In this document: one piece after another, positions 21,045-34,969 of the stretch | Layout: every line of letters starts with the position of its first letter | Position numbering within the stretch: the stretch's first letter is position 1 | NCBI GenBank assembly: GCA_003996215.1 | Contig: QJPP01007251.1 | Coordinates: 558,001 to 622,000 of the forward strand | Direction: 5' to 3' | DNA: 64,000 nucleotides | Source: Jaltomata sinuosa | Lineage: Eukaryota > Streptophyta > Magnoliopsida > Solanales > Solanaceae | Position numbers and translations under genes: made by a program | Notes under the pieces: generated by a model | Database searches by the model: none | Told to the model about the DNA's origin: nothing | What the model saw: the letters and a program-made list of their open reading frames with translations, nothing else

Positions 21045-23109
21045 AAGCTTTCTAAACCCAGTAAAAGATGCTCAATTTTTTATTCCCAAAAGCAAAAACA
21101 ACTCTTATGGGTTCAACAAAGAGTAAGAAAGATCAAAACAACAAAAAAGAAGAACCCACTTCATTTCAAGAATAATAAAAACAACAGAATCTCAAACTCA
21201 ACTAGGAATTTCAAGTGGGAGTCGAAAATCTTGAATTGAGTTCCATTAATCTTAGAATATCAGATACAAAATAAGCACTATTGAGTTGAAGAATCAGTTT
21301 TTAATGAAGCAAAATTAAAAACAAAAAACAAAGAACAATACAAAACTAAATTTTTGGGGTGAAAAGTGAAGAATGGTGAGAATGATTTTCTTACCAAGTG
21401 TCAAAAAGTTGCAATCTTTGTAGATACAAATGGTATGAAGAAGCCCACTCTCTGACATTTTCCTTCATTCTTGTTTAGGTTCTCCATGGTCCAATCTTCC
21501 ACCACAAATCTCTTACTAATACTATTGTTTTTTCTTTTTCTTTCTTTCCTTTTCTCTTTTTGGGGATTTAATAGGAAGTCAAAGCTATTACTGAGGCGAT
21601 GTTTGGCCATTAAAAAATTTTAAAAAAAATTATTTAAAATTTTTAATATTAGAGTTGGAGTTGAAATTGTGTTGGTAGACCATAGTTTTTATAATAATTA
21701 TCTAAAATTTAAATGTATTTTTAAAAAAATATAAATATGATTTGAATGGGGTTATTTTATGAAAATAAAAAAATTAGAATTTTTTTTAAAAAATAATAAA
21801 AATAAGTATTGGGGTACGACTATTATTTGATATTTTTACAATTAAACAAAAAATTTAGGATAAAATAAATTAATCTTCTAAAATAAAGTGAATAATATCC
21901 CTGAATAAAGATAACCCTATTCATTATTTTATTCATTTCTTCGCTTAGAAAATAACGAGCCACTTCTTGTGACTTCTAATCATAAAGCGTGGTCGGTCTT
22001 CCTAAAACATAAACGAAACTTGAACTAAATTCTTAAATTAAAAGATAAAATATTCTTGATATAGCATGAAGGACAGCACCAAAAATGAAACAACTCTAAT
22101 GAGTCCTTCACAAAGTTTGATATAAAACTGAAAATTTTTAAATATCAAAGTTTTGATTTTTTCTTCGACTCACTAATTAAAAAATATTTTTATGCATGTT
22201 ATAAGTCTAGAAGAAAATTCTCATTTGATTTTATATTATAACATATTAAAAATAATTGTACGAACAAAATTCAATAAGCCTAAAAGATTAATAAATAGAT
22301 GAATCACAGTATATACAAATAACTTAGTTAATAAAAAAATGAAACACATACCGATAATCGCTCGTGTCCCCCTTATTATCCATGTCCATCTAATTTTATC
22401 AGCCATGTCAATGTTTAACTTAACATTTACAGCCATGTCTATGTATATGAGATTACTTGAGAATACAATAAAAAAAAGTTGTGTTGACTGACTAATTTTG
22501 CTTCACTTACTCATATTAATTCAATGTTTATCTTATTTAATTGAATTTTTTTTTTAATTGTATTCTCAAGTACTCTCATATATAGAATAATCAAAAGTAA
22601 ATTTTGAATTGTGTACATAATTCTTAAAGGATGAAATCATATTGCTCAATTTTCAATCGATAATTATTTTAGTAATTAAAAAGTAAATTGACATTTTATT
22701 TGCCTTGTTTTATTTATGTGCTTGCAATTATATTTATATGGACATGTTGCTATGCACAACATTCTGCATAAAGTACAATCACTGTTGGTATAGGAATCAA
22801 GATTTTCTTCAATATGAAGAGCATTTAGTTGACAAAATCACTCTTTTGTGTAAGACAAGTATTTTTTGTGCATAGTTTAAACATAGTATATTCGATATTC
22901 TTTTATTTATTTGATCAAATAGAGCAGCTTATTAAATTTCAATTATAGATATGTCGAACAGATGTACTACTAAAAAAATTATATTTTTTTCTTGTGCTAT
23001 TTTGATATTTGTAACTTTGAATATGTGAAATTTTAAAATTACGTTTCTTGATTCTCGTTGTCATGTCGCAGTCAAAATGATAAAAAAAATGAATTTTGAG
23101 AACTGAAAT
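21045..23109. other. FRS 5' leader and AT-rich spacer
   Basis: 21045 to about 21500 probably carries the FRS10-like 5' UTR, promoter and a 5' UTR intron on the minus strand (candidate donor near 21393). Beyond that the sequence is AT-rich. GATGTTTGGCCATT at 21599-21612 resembles the end of hAT-like MITEs, but no matching second end was found. No gene recognised. Confidence 0.45.
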
Positions 23110-24400
23110 TTCTTACAATGCACTAACTGATTAAGCTCGGTGAATAGGAGCTGAGTTCAAGAGATAGATGTAGGACAAGCTCTAAGGGAATAATCTCTTT
23201 CTTGGAAATGAAAGCTAAACGGAATTCTTACCGCTCCATGGGAATTCCAACTTTGGAGAAATTGAAGGAAAGTCAACTGAAGTCAAGTTTTGAAAGATGA
23301 TTTGTGGGATGGTTCTAGTTCATAAGTGAAGGCGTGAAGCGCTAGGCTATACAAAGCTCTGTCTAAGGCAGAAGGAAAGTTGCTTGCCCGAAGAGGAAGG
23401 AAGAGGTTTCTTTGCTGGTCTTTTCATCGAGAGATGCGGCCGTTGTTGTCTCTAGGCCGTTTTGCCTATCTTACTCTTTCTCAAGGGACAGATGTCGACA
23501 ATGCTATCATTAACATCTTACTCTCAGACCATTTGAGTTTACAGACTCTGCCGCTTAGGTGACTACGAGATAATGACGAAATTTCTATATAAAAAAAGAT
23601 GTGGACAGGAGAGTTTGGATTGAGGTCAATATGCTTAACACATCGTAGTTGGACAGCTTATCGAAGAAAGGAGAAAAAAAAGTCTTTTTTGTCGGCATGA
23701 CACATATAGCATGTGTGCCGTGAGTGAGAGGTCAATCACTTTCAGCTTTTCTTTCGAAATTCAATTCGCAATAAAAAACTTTTCCACATAGAGGTTTCAG
23801 CTACTTAAAGCGAGAGTGCATCCAAAAATTCGAGAAGAGTGCTTGGCCAATTTTTCATTTTTGATAGAAGGTGTTGTCTTTGGTACTACTATTATTTTAC
23901 ACGATCCAGGAACTTCCATTCCCGCTCTAAGAGTAGCACAAAAAGAGGGATTAGCATTATTGACCCAATGATAAAGCACTAACACCTTCCTCGTTGGGGC
24001 TCCACCAAATTCCCACTTTCACTCGAGCAGCAGATATGAGACCAGTAAGAGCGGATTCAAGACTTTCAACATGATAGTCAAATCAAGTTTCAAGCCGGTC
24101 AGGTCAATCGTTTCAAAGGAAGAAAATAAAGATCGAAATCAAGATGAATGTCGACCCGGTAAATCACCTATATATGAGAGAGAGAGGCTGTAAGTGCATT
24201 CTCTCCTTCTCCATCTTCTGGAAAGCACTCTTTGAGCATGCTGACAGAATGATTGACACTCACATCTCTCTCACCGCTATCTAAAGTAACCTTGCAGGGG
24301 GGCTGCGTATAGCATTCCAAGTCTCTACAGCAGAAAAAATTGCATCCTGCGAGATCTTCCTGCGCCTGACTAATGGAAACAAGGGACCGAGTTATTTTCT
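23110..24400. other. Probable mitochondrial DNA insertion (NUMT)
   Basis: Composition changes abruptly from very AT-rich spacer to nearly balanced bases with a style typical of plant mitochondrial intergenic DNA (for example GGCGTGAAGCGCTAGGCTAT, GAGAGATGCGGCCGTTGTTG, AGCCGGTCAGGTCAATCG), then returns to AT-rich sequence at about 24400. An open segment at 23815-23970 reads FLIEGVVFGTTIILHDPGTS then IPALRVAQKEGLALLTQ before TGA; I cannot name it. No complete organelle gene recognised. Bacterial or plasmid-derived sequence is a less likely alternative. Confidence 0.55.
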
Positions 24401-27400
24401 ATAATCATAATATAAAACAAGTAAACTTGAAAGCTTCGAAGCGGACTTTAAAGAAATGTCATATAGTTTCTAATTTAAAATTGTTTGATATCATGACTTA
24501 AGAATTATTGTACAAAATCTGAGATGAAGTTAAATTTTAGTTTATTTTATTTCAATTAATGTTCTGCTTGATTATTTAATGTTTAAAATTCTGATTTAAG
24601 TTACTTTGGTTAACTGAGAATTGTGTTTGACAACGGCTTGTAGAGCTTATGGTGAAGTTTGAAATATTCAACATTAAAATATATTTAAAACTTATTTGTG
24701 TTGCTATTCTTTCGTAAATGCATTAAATTAAAACTTTGAGAAAGTTAATTGAGTTTTAAGTGTACTTCTTTGATTTGAGAACTGAACTTCATTTCTGAAA
24801 ATTGGTTAATTGTTTTAAGATTTGAAGTTGAATTAGAACTATAAAACTCGGTCTAGTAATTAGTGTGCAAAATTAGTTGAAAAGTGATGAATTCCAGAAT
24901 CAAGAGACTATTAACTTCATTTCATACATTTTGATCTCAATTTTTGTGAATATGCCGTGAGATAGAAAATTATTATTGTGTGATAAATTCACAAAACTTT
25001 ACTATTAAAATTAATTTAAAAATTTATTTTGAGTTTTATCTTTGTATTAAAGTCGAGACTCGATTTGGACCTGAAATACTTCAATAAGTTAGAATCAGAA
25101 ATATGGTGTTCTTAATTGTTAAATTTGCTAGTATATATAATCTGATTTATGAGTTGTAGAATTGAATTTCATCTTTATTATTCTGAGTTTAGTTCTTCTG
25201 AAAGTTCTATAGACATAACCGATTGATGTGTGAAGATGGAGTGAAAATTTAATTCTTAAATTGGTACAGTTTGAGTAGTTTTACCCAATTTTTATCAAAC
25301 TCTCTTGTAATTTTTTTTTAGAGTGACTAATTTGGGGGCACACTTAAATCTTGATAAGACCTATTTAACTACTCTATATTAATTTGATTAGCTAAGAACT
25401 CTGGAGAATAAGACTAATTTGAATTGAATATTTTTTTTATATATATCCTTGTATAGTTACCATTACATTCAATTAAGTTTGATCCATATTTTCTATGGTT
25501 ATTACAATGCTATTATATGTTAAGACGGGTTGAAGTTACTCACAATATACTGAAACACAAGTATAATCATTGATCTCTAAATAATCAATAATTATCTGAT
25601 CATTACATAAGCTATTTATTCCTTGAAAAAAAATTGAATTTCTTATTTCTATTTCAATCATTCATCAGCTACTTCAAGCAATTATTTACAATGCAAATTC
25701 TGCATTTACGTTATATTTTTGTTAGTTGCAAAATTAAGCTAATGGAAAAATTAAAAATAGGCATTGAACTTTTTCTATATTTTGAAAATTCAAGGCTATG
25801 AAGAAAAGATAAGAAAAGAAGAAAAGACTTGAGATTAAAATAAAATTTGAGGGTTGGGATGTAGTGGCGTAGCCACATATTGTTCATAGTGATCAATTGA
25901 ACTTCCTTCATCGAAAAATTATATTATACATATAGAAAATTATATAAAATATATATGTCATAAATTAATTTTCTTACGTATATATTAATTCTTGAACATT
26001 CTTAGCAAAATTTTTGACTTTGCCACTGGTGGAATGACCCATTATTTTAATGAGATTTAAAATAGAAAAAATTTCTTGAACACTAAATATTATAGTGTTA
26101 ATAATACCAATAATATAGACTCAAAGATTAATTCTAGTTAATAATATGTTAGTATTGTGTTTGCAATATATTACCTTGGATGTTATTTTTAAAAATTTAT
26201 CTATTAATATGATAATTTGTGTTATTTAATACAAAGTTCTAAAATATTTTGATAAAGTAGATAATTTTTCTTTCTTTTTATTTTTTATATAATTTTTTTA
26301 TAATATTCAATAATATTTTAAGTGAAAATAAAATCATAAGATTTATCAATATAATTTTTTTAAAACATCAATATTTTGAGGGCTTTAAATAAATATTTTA
26401 CTAGCTTTAGTCTTAAGCCACTCGTCAACATAAGGTAAATGTTATTTGATATTTGGTATATGTAATCTTATAAATTTTTTTGAAGTCTCTTAAATGTTCT
26501 TCAGATGAGTCTGAATTTGTAAAGTGGATTTTGACATAAATGTTAGCAACAAAGGGGTTGTCTTTATATCAAGTATAAATCAATTATGCAAAGTATCAAC
26601 TATAAATAACTAATATCAGTGTTTCACCGAGTATATATAATGCATAATATTTATTAATTATAATTTAATATATTCAATATTTTTGGTAAAATACTGACTT
26701 ACATAGGTCGAATAAATTTGTTAAGCATAATCTTTTTTAAAAATATAGTATTCAACAAGCACTAATGATCCACTGAAAAAAATGTATTCAATCACAATAA
26801 AATGGTGAAAGAAAAAAATAAAAAATAAATAAATTAATCTTTGAGGATCGATTATTTTGTTGACCCTAACTTTTAAAACCTTCGCTTTGAGGAATCGACT
26901 TCTTGAAATTGATTTTTTGTAATTTGTTTTAGTTGTGTAGGATAAAAAAATTCTTGTTACATTTTTCTTGAATATAAACGCAATGAAATCTTGATTATGA
27001 GAAGGGGAAAAAAAGAATTTTTTTTGATAAAATAAATAATTAAATATTACAAATTTTATCTTTTTGTGTAACTTGTTTACTTAACTATCTCTCAGATGAG
27101 ATGCAATATAAGATACAGTAAAAAAAATGACTATGAAGATAAAAATAAATTATGTTACTAATAATTTGAATTGTAAGACATATATAAATAATTCAGTGAA
27201 TAGAATTTTTTTTAGATAAACAAATGATATATTAGAGGTAAATTTCATAGATGGGCACATCACATAACTACCATTTTTTCATTAAATTCATTTAATTATA
27301 CTTTTTAACAAAACTTTAAGCATACTACACAAAATTTATATCTACCAAAAAATTCAATTTTCAATGGATAAATATAGGTGAATAACTTTAACAAGAAAAA

Positions 27401-27412
27401 ATATTTTAAAAA

Positions 27413-27418
<6 letters not shown>

Positions 27419-27446
<28 letters not shown>
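27419..27446. repeat. (AT)n microsatellite
   Basis: About 14 AT dinucleotides in a row. Confidence 0.95.
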
Positions 27447-27450
<4 letters not shown>

Positions 27451-27807
27451 TTGAAAACTAAACATGTTCATGAATTAGCTCCAAAAAAATATTATTGCAT
27501 TTTTTTTCATAAATGAAAATTTCAAATTTGTGAATTTGTTTACCTTTTTGTGAAAATTAATTCTTTTAATACTTATAACATGCATCAAATATGCACATAT
27601 AATATCAAAAGAAAGCTTACGAAAGACCTTTTAAAATAATAGAATGAATAACAAAATATGACTTTTGTATACACTCTCAAAAGTTTATATGAATTTCACT
27701 ACAAAATCTAAAATTTGCAGATTTCTATCATTTTTAAGCAGTTGGCTTTATACGTTAATTTCTCTCTTATTTTTTTAACAAATAATATGTTGTTAGAAAA
27801 TTCCCAA

Positions 27808-28200
27808 AATATTTTTCTAGTGATATATGACTTGAACACATTAAAAGTTGAAGAGGGAGAAAAATGAACTTGAAATCTAGGTGTTCAAGCTGAAATTTGC
27901 AGATTCTTTTTAAAATTTCAGGAAGTCAACTTCAACACTCATATCTCCTTCATTCGGTATCAAAATTTTACAAAAATATATATCATTAAAAAAACTATTG
28001 AAAATAACTTTTCAATGATATTTGGCTTGAACACATCGATAACCTAATGAGGGAGAAAAATGAGTTTGAAGTCTGGGCATTCAAACTAAAATTTTCAGAT
28101 TTTTTTTCTAGGCAACCAACTTATAACACTCGTATCTCCTTCATTCAATAACAAACTTTTGCAAATAATATACGTCAAAAGCTATTGAAAACATCTTTCT
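27808..28200. repeat. 189-bp tandem duplication
   Basis: Two diverged head-to-tail copies. Landmarks repeated at a spacing of about 189: GAGGGAGAAAAATGA, then CAACTT...AACACTCATATCTCC versus AACACTCGTATCTCC, then TTCATTC. No coding capacity. Could be a small remnant of a satellite or of a repeat inside a larger element. Confidence 0.7.
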
Positions 28201-30359
28201 AGTGATAACTTGATCGAAAGTTATTATATTTATTAAAAAAAATTATTTTTTTTCAAAATGCTATAAAATCAAAAAATATGTTTTTCACTAAATTTTAATC
28301 ATGCAATGGTGAAAGATAAACGCATCTAACCAACCTTGCCTTGATACCAATGAAGGAATTATATTTGGAGATTTATGCAAAAGTAAACATACCTTCTTAT
28401 TGTTTGATCGAGTATGTTATCACCACTAATTACCTAAACATTTTTTACAAGATCACTGTATGGTCTTATATATTATTTATAACAAATACACTTTTATCTG
28501 AAGATGCTTTACTCTCAATTTTTGGTGTATAGTGAATGAGTTAAACTCCCTCTTTTATAGGTAAGAAATGTGATCTTCTAACTCCTTCATTCAAGAGGTA
28601 CATTCTCTTAATGTGACATAACTTTAATTTCATTAAAGAATTTTATAACTGTTGGTCTTTTACTCTATGGAGTTATATAGTGGAGTCATAACTTATCTTC
28701 ATTAATGAAAGTAAGTTCTAAGTCATCCCATATTGAGTGTATCAATATCCAACATATATAAATCAACATCATCAACATAATTTTATAGTTGCAACTAGAG
28801 GTGTCAAATAGGCGGGTTGAGTTAAAATTGGAGAAATTAAAATGGATTAAAATATAATTGAATTGGGTCAAAACCTGTCCAAATTTACTTTGGGTTGAAT
28901 TGAGTTAGATTAAATTGGACTAAAAATTGAGTTGGATTAAATTGGACTAAAAATTGAGTTGGATCATGACCCGCTCAATTTGACCCGCTTAATCTAATTT
29001 ATACCCCACCCCACCTGCCCACCTATCCACTTTACCTCCCCCCCCCCCCTCATTACCACCTCCAAACCCACCCAAAATTTAATTTTTAATTTTTTTTTAA
29101 AAAAAATTTATATTTTTTGTATTCCCCCAACCTCACCCCTCACCCTAGCCCCCCCACCCCCACCCAAAATCTAATATTTTATTTTATTTTTTAAAAAAAT
29201 AATATTTTTTGTACCCCCTATCCACCCCCCATCGCCTCCACCCCACTCAAAACTTAATTTTTTATTTTAAAAATAAAAATAAAAATGGTAATATTTTTGG
29301 GCGAGTTGAACGGGCTATGTGTTATTGGGTACATTTTAACATTCCTAGTTGCAACGCTTTTAACATAATAATTTGAGCAAACAACCTTAAAAAAATTAAA
29401 TTTCAAGTTGATATCAAACGCACATGTGATCATACCATAGATGAATCTACTAAATTATATAATAGTAAAAAGTTTACATAGCAGATAAACATGCTCATAT
29501 TCACATTTTTATACATTTCACAAAAATTACGGGATACAATTTCAACCTTAATTGGTATGATCAATTTATCACAAGAACAAACAACATAAGAAAATTCGTA
29601 AAGAACTTTCTATTTCTTCAATATATATATATAACCACATGAATTCTCAATTATTTTCACATCACATTTGAATCGAGATGACCAACTGGTCATGCCCTAA
29701 TATTTCTTCTAGTAAACACCTAATTTACTTTCTCATGAATTTCATCATCATGTCTATATTTATGTACTACAAACAACATGAGAAAATAAGTTATTTTTCA
29801 CATAAATATTTATAACCCATTTTATTTGTGGTAACATGAAGATATAAAATCTTCTCATATTTTATAGGTTTTAATATAATTTTTTTTTCTTGTCAATTCC
29901 TTTGAAACTTAAAAAGTATCTTTTGAGAGATAGTACAATCCCAATATCATAACAATTTTATTTCTTCGGGTATTAACACATTAACACAATTCGTATAGTG
30001 AACATCTTCTTCAAACATATTTTATAACACAATTCGTATGGTGAACATCTTCTTCAAGGAGAAATTTATATTATTATTGCATGATCAAAATATATCATTA
30101 CATGCATGAATTATATCTTGCCTTACTTTTGCTTTTAATATTTTTTTTTATATTTTTGATATACCATAGGAACATAATCAATGACAAATTTATGTTGCCA
30201 CATAATAATATTCATTTTGATATGGTTATCACCTTTATAAGATATAATTATTTTTTTTCTTTTGTTCTTCCATAGTTCATAACAAAATATATCATAATAT
30301 TTGTGACATACTAACAATACACCATCAATGATCATTTATGTCTAAAATAAAATTTCTTT

Positions 30360-30770
30360 ATTTTTCTCAAATTTTCCCTAGAGGTGAGTTGTAGCATGAT
30401 CAAGTCATACATGAGCACGTCCTTATTAATAATCTTTATCACATCTTGACATATTCATTTTTGAGAATAGCGGACCATTTACGATACTTATCACAAGTCA
30501 CATTCTCTTCAAGAAATGGACAATAGTCATATGTACTTGCGTCATAAATTTTATAAGAAACTCATTCTCATGCCTTGAAATTTAACATATTTATATGATC
30601 CACCTTACATCTCTTTGAAAAATCAAGTATACCACTTTATCTTTCTTTTTTTTATGGAGGATTTATAAACTTATCAAATTATTTGATCGCACAATAATCA
30701 CGTGTTCAATGACCTTTCAAACCATTTTGATGATAAAAATTACCTTCACATTTTGAAGGACAATTTGGAG
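30360..30770 (-). pseudogene. Possible decayed Ty1/copia gag with zinc-knuckle remnant
   Basis: Read on the minus strand with stops ignored, the segment gives YHQNGLKGH-stop-TRDYCAIK followed by FDKFINPP. This resembles the CYRCGMKGHWSRTC...HLVDLYQ zinc-knuckle end of copia gag proteins. The cysteines are mostly lost and stops are frequent. This is pattern matching on a badly eroded sequence. Confidence 0.25.
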
Positions 30771-31802
30771 AACCTATAATTTTCTTTATTTTTACCATAA
30801 TAATCAGTTGGTGACTATTATTATTTTATCCTTTGTCATGTTCATGTTTACTTGTACAACTATAATAATTCTTTATCATCTTTTAGTTTATCATGTACTG
30901 CTACCACATTTACTTCAAAAAATGAAGAAAATTTAGTGGAACGAGTTTCACAAATTTTATCAAGAGAATATTGATTTGATGACCAATCATCATTTTATTA
31001 TCAATATATTACTTTGGAGCTTGAACCATACGTCTTACCATAAGAAGGCATACTAGGCCATATTCAGTGAAACTTGAATCTAATATTTTATCATCATAAT
31101 TGTAATGACCCTTCCAGTCATTTACGTGTGTTCGCCTTTCTTGTACCTTTAGAGCTTGCCTATAGCGGCCCCAAGTCATTTATGGCTTGCTGAAATCGGT
31201 AGTTCGGTGCCCGAGTCATTTGTTTGGTCTTTTTGTCCATTCCTGATTTTAGAGCTTTTAACTTTGGAAATCATTGACTTCAGTCAACATCCTTGGTGAA
31301 CGTGCTCGATATTGAATTTTGACAGTTTTGTTAACTTTGCAGCGTGTACTTTGGTCTAGGGGGACCTTTGATCGGGATCCGAGAGCTTTTCAGCTTGGAA
31401 TTCTCTCTCGCTCTGTGTTTTCAGGCCAGTTGGGCTTGTTTGATTGACTTTGGTCAATATTTGGAGAAGACGGCCTCGGATGAAAATTCTGTCAGCTCTG
31501 TTAGCTCCGCAATGTTGAATTTAGGCTAGAGGGACCATTGGTTTGGATCTCGAGGCTTCCGAACTTATTTTCAGTCATTGGGTTCTGTTTTGAAAATAGT
31601 TGGCTAAAGGTTGATTTTGGGCATGGGGCCTATTTTTTATTAAATCGACCTCCGATAGAATTTTTATTGATTTTATTGGATCCAAAATACCATTTCTAGT
31701 CGAATAGCTCAGGTCGTTTGTGTTCGCGGGACCCCAAATGCGTTCTCGGAGATTCAGAGTATGAAAAATCTGCATTTGACAGCTGATTGTTGTCATGGAC
31801 CC

Positions 31803-31985
31803 TTTTGTTCACCGTGTTCGCGGAGGGATGGTCGCGTTCGCGAAAAAAGTAATTTCCAGCCACCCCATTTTTGTTCTTCGCATTCGCGGAGGGCTGGCCG
31901 CGTTCGCGAAGGCCATTTTTCAGCCGCCTCATTTTTGTTCTTCGCATTCGTGGAGGGTTGGCTGCGTTCACGAAGGGTATTTTCC
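31803..31985. repeat. 64-bp GC-rich tandem repeat in LTR 2
   Basis: Three imperfect copies containing TTTTTGTTCTTCGCATTCGC and GGAGGGCTGGCCGCGTTCGC. The phase is set by matching points at 31867 and 31931 (64 bases). It lies immediately upstream of the TATA-like box, where U3 enhancer repeats are usually found. Confidence 0.75.
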
Positions 31986-31990
31986 AGTAT

Positions 31991-31999
31991 CTATTTAAG
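31991..31999 (+). promoter_or_regulatory. TATA-like box of LTR 2
   Basis: CTATTTAAG follows the GC-rich direct repeats and precedes a CT-rich probable start region at about 32020-32040. Position inference only. Confidence 0.45.
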
Positions 32000-34969
32000 C
32001 TAAGCCCTTCATTTTTTCAGCCTTTATTTCTCAACTCCCACACCTCTTAGACACCTAAAACACTCCCTAAACTGCTTCAAATCATTTTCTAGCTTTGAAA
32101 AATCGTTGTTCTTCGATTAATTCGTGGTTTCTCGTCAATTGGTAAGTCTCCTTCCCCGACCCTTTCTTCTCTTGCTTTCTATAAATCCTCCATTGTTGAT
32201 TATTTTCAAAGTTTGAGATTCTTGTAGAATCTACCCGTTTATGATTTGCATGATCGTGGACTCACTCAATCTACCTCTTTGGCGTAATTTCTCGCATTGT
32301 GGTAAGCTTTGTTGCCCAATTTTTGGATTTATTTCTTAAAAAATCCTCTTTTATTTCTTGACTTGAGCGGGCTATTTTGAGCTCCAATTATTGTCCGTTT
32401 TTTACTCAAATTTTGAGCATGTGCTCCCGAAATGGTAAGGAACACGTGTATGTTTTTTATTTTTGGTTTTGAATTATGGTACCCATGTGCTCATTTGTGA
32501 CTCAGATTTTGACCTGGTTATGTTCATGGCATTATGGGTATCGTTAGGCTTGTTTTGATGTATAGATTATTGTGTTGACAGTGATTTCGCGAATTGGAGC
32601 TTTGTGGAGCAGTTCGAGCCTCGACAACGTCGTTCTCCCAGCTATTTATCGGACAACAGGTAGGTTATGACTTTTCCTACCTAGACTCTGCGCATATAGG
32701 CTATAACTGCATTAAATTGTATTCTTGGGTGGGTTGTTATAGGTTGGTACCCTAGACCCTGTCCGTCTTTTCTGTTCGTTTATTTCGTACATTGATTGTA
32801 GTACTCGTATCAGTATTGTATATTACCCTTGTGGTCCTCTGTGGCCTTGTATTGACTCTGAAACATAGATGGTGGGGTATTTGGAAATGTCCGCGAGTCT
32901 TGGACATAGATATATCCTTCTAGGCTGGTTATGACTGTTGTAGAGCTGTTGAGCATGTGCAGGGCCGATAGGAAATGTTTGTGAGCCGTTGGGCTAATTT
33001 ATTTTTGTGTGCGAGCATATCATCCATGAAAAAAGTTTTTCCCTGCATGTTTTACTTCGGTTTTGGCTGTGAGCCACTATAGACAATTTTTCCTAAATTT
33101 GCATGGCCTCGGGGGGTCATTATTGGTATACTTGATCATAAAAATGGAATTTTGAATGATTTCACACTGGGTTTTTCCTACTGATACTAGGCTCTGCTGG
33201 GCAGAGCACCAGATTTGATTTTATTATTGATTTAGACTCGGATATACTTTGGGCACCCTTTGAGGGGGTTATTGAGACTTTTATCACTAATTTAGACCAG
33301 AGTATACTTCGGACACCCTTGAGGAGGGTCTTTTGAGATTACTACTACTGTTTTAGACCTTATTCAATTTCGGACATGTACTTTCAGGTTCTGATTCTCT
33401 GAGATTTTCCGTTCGTTACTGTATGTGATCAGGGACCTCCATGGGCCCTCCGTTCCAGGACCTGGCTAGGAGCTGAGCGTGCCGGATGAGGGGTATACGG
33501 CGTAGGATGAGGTATAGCGGGCACGTCCCACCATGGGTCCTCCCGCCGAAGTGCAGGGTGGGGGTGTGCATACAGTGATACTATTATCGGTTCCATCATT
33601 ATCATCATCATGCATATCTCACTCGAATTCCACCCTTGTTTGCTGTGTGTTCAGTGTACGCTCCGGTTGTATGGGCGGCTGGAGGGTTTGTTTTCACTTA
33701 ATTGCGTTCCTCGATTGTATGGGCGGCCGTTGGGACTGTAGATAGATTATATTACTCCTGTTATCTCATAGACCTGGTTGTGGTCCTTGGTTCTTGTGGA
33801 TTGGTAAGTTTTAGCCTATTGAGGCTCCGAGTTTTGGGCTTGAGTATTGAGGGGCTAGTGAGTCCTATACCTTTGAGGCTCCGTTGTGCGTCCTCCTAAG
33901 CAGTTGTGATTTATCGGACGTTGTTCCTTGACTTGATTCTGAGTAGAACTCTTGGTTCTGGTGGTTTAGTTATTCCATTCTTGGTTATAAATTATGGGAT
34001 GGATCCCGGTTTATGCTTATCTTGAGAGTTTGTGTTTTTTAGTATGATTCTATTATTGTATGGCTTCTAGTTGATTATGTTGCCTACTTTCTTTCATTTC
34101 TTTTTCCTTGAGGTTACCGGTATGCTGTCATTTTCTCAACTCTCTCTCTTTATTAACTTATATTGTTGTGCAAGGACTCCATGTGCGTGCTCCTTTCCTT
34201 CACCTGTGATTATGTATATTTACATCTTCTGTGCTAGCATTGTTTACTTATAACTCTTGGTTGCCTATTCTCCGTGCTAGTTTTCATGTGCTTTATCCAT
34301 TGTTTTCTGTGACTGCTTTCTTGCTATCTGCTATTTACTGTTTTTATATCTTATATGCGCTTAGTTGGCCGATGATGCCTACTGAGTACCCATTGCTTAG
34401 CAATTGGTGCTCATACTACACTTCTGTATTGTTTTGGTGCAGATATTAGTTGAGCTTTCGTCATTGATCGCGTTGGAAACTCGTGCAGATATCGGGCTAT
34501 TCGAGACTAGGGTGAGCTCCTGTCGATCGGGGCTTGACCACATCTCATCTTTTGTACTGATACTCTTTGTATATTCGGAGACAGTTGTACTTATCTTTTG
34601 TTACTTCTAGCACTTGTATTCTATTAGAAGCTGATGTACTGTCGATACCAAGTCTTGAAGTTTGTGTAGTTTTCTTTACGTATATATTCAAGTTTTGCTC
34701 CCGCTTTGTCTCTCTTTATATTCTGCTTCCGCTCATTTCTGCTTATTGTGCGTATTGGTTAGGTAGTAGCCCATTATTAACTGTTTCGGGCTACAAAGAT
34801 TGGTTCGCCTACTGAGGGGTTGTAGGTGCCATCATGACCTGAGAAATCGGATCGTGACAATAATATACCAGGACTTAAACTGATATTTATCCTCTTAATA
34901 AGATGAAATTTGAATCTACTGTCTTACCCTCAATCAATAATGTAATAGGCTAAAGTGCAATGAAATTAC

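Larger units (their letters stand above)
24401..31100. other. Long AT-rich, gene-free, decayed-repeat region
   Basis: About 6.7 kb with no supportable gene. Contents I can name: an AT microsatellite (27419-27446), a 189-bp tandem duplication (27808-28200), a 28-bp duplication (28912-28967), C-rich low-complexity stretches (29040-29260) and a 43-bp direct duplication starting at 29985 and 30028. A possible decayed copia gag lies at 30360-30770. Open frames are short and AT-driven. Confidence 0.5.
31101..34859 (+). mobile_element. Solo-LTR-like element 2 (3.76 kb)
   Basis: Begins TGTAATGACC and ends CGGATCGTGACA. A perfect 5-bp target duplication, ATAAT, lies at 31096-31100 and 34860-34864. 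There are no pol motifs, no internal primer-binding site and no second LTR, so this is best read as a solo LTR of a retrotransposon with very long LTRs. A TATA-like box (CTATTTAAG, 31991-31999) precedes a pyrimidine-rich stretch and a possible splice donor (CAATTG/GTAAGT near 32141), consistent with U3-R-U5 structure. The many open frames inside (up to 91 residues) are of no recognisable family. Confidence 0.82.

Noticed and set aside
20667..21239. 190-residue plus-strand open frame
   Set aside because: Antisense shadow of the FRS10-like first exon.
33429..34815. Series of 60-80 residue open frames
   Set aside because: Lie inside solo LTR 2, without family motifs, and overlap each other in different frames.
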